Under the pieces are notes generated by a model that saw only the letters and a list, made by a program, of their open reading frames with translations, did no database searches and was not told where the DNA came from. A DNA stretch of 27,627 bases, taken from IMG/VR virus record IMGVR_UViG_3300021959_000308, positions 1 through 27,627 of that record. The stretch is one strand, 5' to 3'. A program made the position numbers and the translations under genes. Positions 24,064 to 27,627 of this stretch are shown here, in pieces. Each line of letters opens with the position of its first letter. The stretch's first letter is position 1. The DNA is from a virus.

Positions 24064-24227
24064 TATTTTTTCTCCTTTACTTCTTTTCTAGTTACATAAT
24101 AATCGTTTTCTTCTACTGTTCTTAAAACAAAACCTTTAGCTAATAAATTCCATAACTTATCTTGTACTTCAAATTTAGTAGGTCTAGTCTTAAACTCCAT
24201 TTTATAATTTATAATATACTTACTCAT
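24063..24227 (-). CDS. unknown small protein, 54 residues
   Basis: The frame starts in an ATGA overlap with the PAPS-reductase-like gene and ends sharing bases with the next gene's GTG (TAGTG), so it is translated within the operon. The product begins MSKYIINYKMEFKTRPTKFE and contains VQDKLWNLLAKGFVLRTVEE and YYVTRKE. It is predicted to be a small alpha/beta protein with basic character. I do not recognise it; winged-helix-like folds would fit the size but this is a guess. Confidence 0.7.
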   Translation of the reverse strand: MSKYIINYKMEFKTRPTKFEVQDKLWNLLAKGFVLRTVEENDYYVTRKEVKEKK

Positions 24228-25015
24228 ACTCCACACATCCCTTCATCACATATATCATTAAACATATCCATTTGGTCTTTGTTAGGGTCTAAATCAGCTT
24301 CTTCTAAAGGCACATAAGATTTGTGTAAAAATACTTCATCTTCTGGTTTTCTAGTAGCATTTCTAATTTTTCTATCTACCTCTACTACTTCTTTCCACAT
24401 TTCTTTATCATTGTTTTTAATATCTAACCAAAAATCATTTGAATGATAAGGACAAAAAGTACAGGCAGATTTTTTAGGTAATGGGTGATTATGATTTTTC
24501 AACCATTCCATGCAATCACCTCTATTAAATTTCTTATCAAATACTAAAGGATAATCATTTTTAATATAAGGTAATCTACTTTCTTTACATCTTACCATTT
24601 CATCTCTGGATATACCTATAACCATTTCTATCATTGTACCTTTTGGTACTCTTTGGTATTTTTTTAAACCTAATAACCTTCTTATTTTCTGATAAATAGG
24701 TTGTATTTTATATTCATTAGTGCATTGACGCATAGTAAAACCTTTCTTACCTGTTTTACTATTAATGGTATATGTAGGTATTGCTAAAAATTTATATTTA
24801 CTAGATAACATATCTTCTTTTAAATTACCTTTAGATACAATATGCACAGGATAAGAAACTCTATTTTTTAAATATTGTAACCAATCGTACACGTATTTAG
24901 GTTCATTCTGAGTGTCAGCGAATATTGCACAATCGACCATGGGTAATTCGCCATACTCAATCATTAATGCTACTGTGCTGCTTTGTACTCCTGCACCTAA
25001 AGATAATACTCTCAT
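24224..25015 (-). CDS. PAPS-reductase-like PP-loop ATP pyrophosphatase protein
   Basis: This 263-residue protein begins MRVLSLGAGVQSSTVALMIE; the LGAGVQSST (6-14) is a PP-loop that binds and adenylates with ATP. AIFADTQNEP (30-39) follows as in N-type ATP pyrophosphatases. Cys positions are C98 in RQCTNE, C185/C188 in CTFCPYHS and a terminal GMCGV (C261), which suggests a metal or Fe-S site. Phage homologues are annotated as PAPS reductase. Its true reaction is probably not sulfate assimilation, since neighbouring genes are for replication; nucleic-acid sulfur or base modification is a reasonable alternative. The exact substrate is unknown. Confidence 0.8.
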   Translation of the reverse strand: MRVLSLGAGVQSSTVALMIEYGELPMVDCAIFADTQNEPKYVYDWLQYLKNRVSYPVHIVSKGNLKEDMLSSKYKFLAIPTYTINSKTGKKGFTMRQCTNEYKIQPIYQKIRRLLGLKKYQRVPKGTMIEMVIGISRDEMVRCKESRLPYIKNDYPLVFDKKFNRGDCMEWLKNHNHPLPKKSACTFCPYHSNDFWLDIKNNDKEMWKEVVEVDRKIRNATRKPEDEVFLHKSYVPLEEADLDPNKDQMDMFNDICDEGMCGV

Positions 25016-25083
25016 TATAATATTCCTGCGTTCTGTAAACCTATAAAAGTATAAATTATTGTATACATAATTAAAAATTCCAT
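25015..25083 (-). CDS. hydrophobic microprotein, 22 residues
   Basis: The reading frame has a perfect AGGAGGT site 4-5 bases before its ATG, overlapping the helicase stop, and its TAA shares a base with the ATG of the PAPS-reductase-like gene (TAATG). The product, MEFLIMYTIIYTFIGLQNAG plus IL, is almost wholly hydrophobic, enough for one membrane span. The strong ribosome site and both exact junctions argue that it is a real translated peptide. No homologue is known to me. It could also serve only as a leader that couples translation of the next gene. Confidence 0.6.
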   Translation of the reverse strand: MEFLIMYTIIYTFIGLQNAGIL

Positions 25084-25092
25084 GTTGACCTC

Positions 25093-26604
25093 CTAGTCAT
25101 CTAAATCGTTCCAATGTTTTACTATCTTACTTTTCTTTTCTGGCTTCTCTTTTTCGTATGATTCAAAGCAACCATTATCTAAATTCATTTGTATATCTAA
25201 TACTCTTGGATATCCTAACTCTTCATAACGAGTTTTACAAACAGTTAATAAACTTTCTGTGCATCTTGACCCATCTTCATTCTCAAACTTAGGTCGCCAA
25301 AGACTAAAAATATGGTCTGGTTTATTAAACCAATGAGCAGAACCTGCAATTTGATAAGCAGTCGGTGCAGAGTTACCCATTTTCATATCTGGTTTAGCAG
25401 GGTGTGCTTGTATCATAATATGTATATCTAATAGTTTAGCTAAAGTAGTAAGATGGTCTAAACACTTACCTATCCATAATGTTTCAGACATTTTACCAAA
25501 CTCAGGTGTGCTAAGTTTATTCCAAGGGTCGAGTATAAAGGCACTAATTCCGTACCTAGATTTCATATCTTGTATCCTATCACACATCCAGTCAAAGTCA
25601 GGACTGTTGTTAGGATGATTAAGAAATACAAAGTGTTTTCTAATAAAGTTATCAGCTTCATTTTTTTCCTCATCTGATTGCTCCCATTCTAATTTTTTAT
25701 TATAAAATGTTCTAATGTTACGTTGTATATATGGTCGCACCCTAGTTTCTCCAGAGTACATACCTATGTTAATTTTGTATTCTTTGGCAATTTGTGTCCA
25801 TAACTGAGTAGAAAAAGAAGTCTTACCATGTCCAGGAAATGAAGTAAGCACAGACACCATACCCATACCAAGCATAACCTTATCATTCCATCCAAACATA
25901 GGATTAAACAACTTAATCTTTGCAGGTTGTGGTATATCATCTAAAGAATAAATGCCTTCTAATGGATAATCACATAATCCTTCATTAATTGTCCATTTTA
26001 AATCATCTTTACCCCATTTAAGTAAGGCTTCATTACAATCTTTAACACCATCCCAATCAAAATACTTACATTTACCATGACCTAGTATCGAAGCTAAGTC
26101 TTGACGTAGTGCTAATCCTGGTTCATCTGCATCTGTCAACAATACAAAACAATTTGCTTGGTCTAAACCTTGGTCTAGTGCATCTAATACATATTGATAC
26201 TTCCTAGATGCTTCTGGTTGCTCTGTAGGTGATGCTACAGCACCTGTTGGCACACTTAGGATAGAATCTATATCAAAACCTCCCTCATAGAGTGCTAGTG
26301 CATCCATTTCTCCTTCTACAATAAAAATAGTATTGTTTTTTAACTTATTAGAGTTCAAAACATTATCTAAATTGTAGAATCTTTGTTCGCCACCTTTTTC
26401 TTGTTTAAATATCTTCTCTGATATAGCTCTAGCTTTATAATTTACTCTTTTACCTTCTAAATTATAGTAACCAAATACAATGCTTTCTAAGTTTCTATCA
26501 CCATATGACCCTTTTCCTGCTTGTACCCTTAAATCTTCGAGAGTTTTCTGGCTTATCCCCCTCTGTGCTGCGAACTGTATTACTTCTGCTGTTAGTTTGG
26601 TCAT
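25093..26604 (-). CDS. TOPRIM primase / DnaB-like helicase, T7 gp4B-like
   Basis: This 503-residue replicative protein starts at MTKLTAEVIQFAAQRGISQK (26604), chosen because AAGGAGGAG lies 7 bases upstream; the longer in-frame start at 26652 has no such site. TOPRIM motifs are VEGEMDA (96-102, catalytic E97) and TDADEPG (157-163). The helicase has Walker A SFPGHGKTS (255-263), Walker B FILDPW (356-361) and IMIQAHPAKP (397-406). The start resembles T7 gp4B (...TARGISKET), which lacks the zinc domain. The zinc ribbon lies in a separate overlapping ORF upstream. It unwinds DNA and probably primes lagging-strand synthesis. Confidence 0.9.
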   Translation of the reverse strand: MTKLTAEVIQFAAQRGISQKTLEDLRVQAGKGSYGDRNLESIVFGYYNLEGKRVNYKARAISEKIFKQEKGGEQRFYNLDNVLNSNKLKNNTIFIVEGEMDALALYEGGFDIDSILSVPTGAVASPTEQPEASRKYQYVLDALDQGLDQANCFVLLTDADEPGLALRQDLASILGHGKCKYFDWDGVKDCNEALLKWGKDDLKWTINEGLCDYPLEGIYSLDDIPQPAKIKLFNPMFGWNDKVMLGMGMVSVLTSFPGHGKTSFSTQLWTQIAKEYKINIGMYSGETRVRPYIQRNIRTFYNKKLEWEQSDEEKNEADNFIRKHFVFLNHPNNSPDFDWMCDRIQDMKSRYGISAFILDPWNKLSTPEFGKMSETLWIGKCLDHLTTLAKLLDIHIMIQAHPAKPDMKMGNSAPTAYQIAGSAHWFNKPDHIFSLWRPKFENEDGSRCTESLLTVCKTRYEELGYPRVLDIQMNLDNGCFESYEKEKPEKKSKIVKHWNDLDD

Positions 26605-26773
26605 AAAATTCTCCTCCTTTTGCGTTACAATGGTGGCAATAATACACCACACCTTCTGTTTTAATCGTTACACTTAAACATCTATCGTGCTTATTCTTTC
26701 TTGAATGACTACACTCTGGGCATAAATACTTACCACTATGATGTCTACTTAGTAACCATTCTCTAGTTATCAT
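26498..26773 (-). CDS. free-standing primase zinc ribbon, 91 residues
   Basis: The protein carries CPEC (C18, C21) and CHHC (C46, C49) around a beta segment (LSVTIKTEGVVYY), the T7 gp4-type DNA-binding zinc ribbon that reads the primase recognition site. In T7 it is fused to the TOPRIM-helicase. Here the zinc frame runs on 107 bases into the helicase gene in another frame and stops. The tail after residue 54 (YDQTNSRSNTVRST...) is low-complexity and basic and may be only overlap. The start overlaps the HTH gene. It probably works in trans with the helicase; a frameshift fusion is possible. Confidence 0.75.
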   Translation of the reverse strand: MITREWLLSRHHSGKYLCPECSHSRKNKHDRCLSVTIKTEGVVYYCHHCNAKGGEFYDQTNSRSNTVRSTEGDKPENSRRFKGTSRKRVIW

Positions 26774-27020
26774 TTTTAATTCTATCCATTAAATCCATTT
26801 GTTTACCATCACCTTTGTAATGATATTCTGCAAAATGATTCTTTTTTACTCCATTGTTTATCATTTTAGTTTCTATATTGTACCCTTCATCTCTTAAAGT
26901 ATGAATAATTGCAGCAATACGAAAAGTTCCGTACAAGTTAAGTGCTTCTATAGGGTTTATTTTTTTATTTTCTTGTAAATGTGCTAATACTTTATCTTTT
27001 TGTGTCATAATTTTTGTCAT
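26763..27020 (-). CDS. winged-helix HTH protein, 85 residues
   Basis: AAGGAG lies 7 bases before the ATG at 27020; MTQKDKVLAHLQENKKINPI (from residue 5) starts an HTH_39-like winged helix with ALNLYGTFRIAAIIHTLRDE and GYNIET. This pattern is common in phage replication-region proteins and binds DNA. The C-terminal YHYKGDGKQMDLMDRI is unremarkable. It overlaps the HNH gene by 29 bases and the zinc-ribbon gene by 11. A role in replication control or as an accessory of the primase is likely but not shown. Confidence 0.75.
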   Translation of the reverse strand: MTKIMTQKDKVLAHLQENKKINPIEALNLYGTFRIAAIIHTLRDEGYNIETKMINNGVKKNHFAEYHYKGDGKQMDLMDRIKNDN

Positions 27021-27378
27021 TTAGTTGCTCCTTGTTATATGGGCTTTCTTCCCAACATTTTTGTGCAGTAATAATTCCAAACCTAGAATTACATACTACT
27101 TTTTCAAAAAAATTATATTCATTACCATTTCTATGTAACTCCGTATGATGTTTAAAGCATAAAGGTATAACGTCTTTATCTCCTGCTCTTAAACTCATAC
27201 CTCGGCTACTATAATAAGGTTTAAGCAAGTGATGGGCTTGTATATTAAAATCCCCACAACTTGCCCTATCCTTCGGCAACGTACCATTTTCTCTTAATCT
27301 TTGAAAATGCTCTGCTATACAACAGTCTAAGTTGCTTACATATTCAACGTGCTTTTTATTTGAATATCGTTTAGCCAT
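26992..27378 (-). CDS. HNH endonuclease, DUF968-like
   Basis: This 128-residue protein has a compact HNH-type core: DFNIQAHHLL (43-52) and GDKDVIPLCFKHHTELHRNG (66-85), with candidate catalytic His49/His50 and zinc ligands C20, C41, C74 and H77. DUF968-like proteins, including the RecA-linked nuclease Ref, share this AHHL...VIPLC.HHTELH pattern. In phages they sit in replication or recombination regions and may resolve or nick DNA. GAGGAT precedes the start, and its ATG overlaps the stop of the previous gene (TAATG). Confidence 0.8.
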   Translation of the reverse strand: MAKRYSNKKHVEYVSNLDCCIAEHFQRLRENGTLPKDRASCGDFNIQAHHLLKPYYSSRGMSLRAGDKDVIPLCFKHHTELHRNGNEYNFFEKVVCNSRFGIITAQKCWEESPYNKEQLNDKNYDTKR

Positions 27379-27617
27379 TAAAAGCTATCCTCTGCATTAG
27401 ATAACCTATTATGGGTTGCTTCCATACCTGCTTTATAATTATCTAATATAAACTTTAACTTTTGGTCAGCAGTTAGTGTGCTATCCCTATTACAGCAGCT
27501 CTGTAGCACTATTAGAAAGTCTTTTGGTGTCATAGTACTACTTGATGCACTAGGTTGTACTGTAGAGTAATTACTAACCACTTTAGAATCAGGAAACGTC
27601 TGTTTTATTTTTTGCAT
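27378..27617 (-). CDS. unknown early protein, 79 residues
   Basis: I do not recognise this protein. It opens MQKIKQTFPDSKVVSNYSTV, passes a Ser/Thr-rich linker (QPSASSSTMTPKDF) and then a helical part with SCCNRDSTLTADQKLKFILD and NYKAGMEATHNRLSN. AGGAT lies immediately before the ATG, a close but acceptable site. The stop overlaps the HNH ATG. It is the most upstream leftward gene in the window; only ten bases remain beyond it, so its own promoter lies outside. The ending resembles small phage HTH-free accessory proteins, which is a weak impression. Confidence 0.6.
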   Translation of the reverse strand: MQKIKQTFPDSKVVSNYSTVQPSASSSTMTPKDFLIVLQSCCNRDSTLTADQKLKFILDNYKAGMEATHNRLSNAEDSF

Positions 27618-27627
27618 ATCCTGATTA

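Noticed and set aside
26605-26652. Longer N-terminus for the helicase starting at 26652
   Set aside because: The extra 16 residues are the zinc-ribbon gene read in another frame; the ATG at 26604 has a near-perfect ribosome site.
1-27627. CRISPR array or insertion sequence
   Set aside because: No regularly spaced direct repeats of CRISPR length and no transposase or terminal inverted repeats were seen; the only regular repeats are the short GTTC copies.

Overview
This window looks like part of a podovirus-type tailed-phage genome of marine origin. It is AT-rich and tightly packed, and neighbouring genes almost always touch or overlap through ATGA, TAATG or TAGTG junctions. The evidence is a P22-like portal, a large terminase, scaffold, capsid, a gp10-like tail protein, ejection-type proteins, a lectin-like tail fibre and a holin/endolysin cassette, with a T7 gp4-like primase-helicase on the opposite strand. 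No contractile or long-tail genes (sheath, tape measure) are visible. The AT bias and the marine-phage character of many small proteins suggest an alphaproteobacterial host such as SAR11; this is inference.

Layout. Positions 1-562 are non-coding and look regulatory: a palindrome, an array of three GTTC-N7-GTTC direct repeats with an embedded promoter-like sequence, a bulged stem-loop, and a second promoter-like sequence that would make the first gene leaderless. Positions 563-22917 (+ strand) form the late block: small terminase, four tiny basic genes, large terminase, two unknown genes, portal, a small conserved protein, scaffold, major capsid protein, decoration-like protein, a hairpin, head-tail connector genes, a gp10-like tail protein, three large internal/ejection proteins, fibre genes, fibre accessory genes, holin, T4-type lysozyme and two membrane/coiled-coil proteins. 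Positions 22918-23065 are a convergent gap with a weak bidirectional terminator-like hairpin. Positions 23066-27617 (- strand) form the early/replication block, read right to left: unknown, HNH endonuclease (DUF968-like), winged-HTH protein, free-standing primase zinc ribbon, TOPRIM/DnaB-like helicase, a 22-residue hydrophobic microprotein, a PAPS-reductase-like PP-loop protein, a small unknown, an HTH protein, a small zinc finger, an XRE HTH protein and a DUF1376-like protein. DNA polymerase, RNA polymerase and integrase are not in the window and may lie outside it.

The most interesting signals are: (1) the triple GTTC-N7-GTTC array, which matches the known alphaproteobacterial LexA (SOS) box in front of the structural genes; (2) an in-frame TAA that splits a LamG-SPRY-DUF7483-type fibre into two ORFs; (3) a primase zinc ribbon encoded separately from, and overlapping, a gp4B-like helicase; (4) several unlisted tiny genes, including a 22-residue membrane-type peptide and a 33-residue AT-hook-like peptide; and (5) a tandem pair of diverged paralogues before the holin. 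All functional calls rest on reading the sequence against remembered families; no database search was run.
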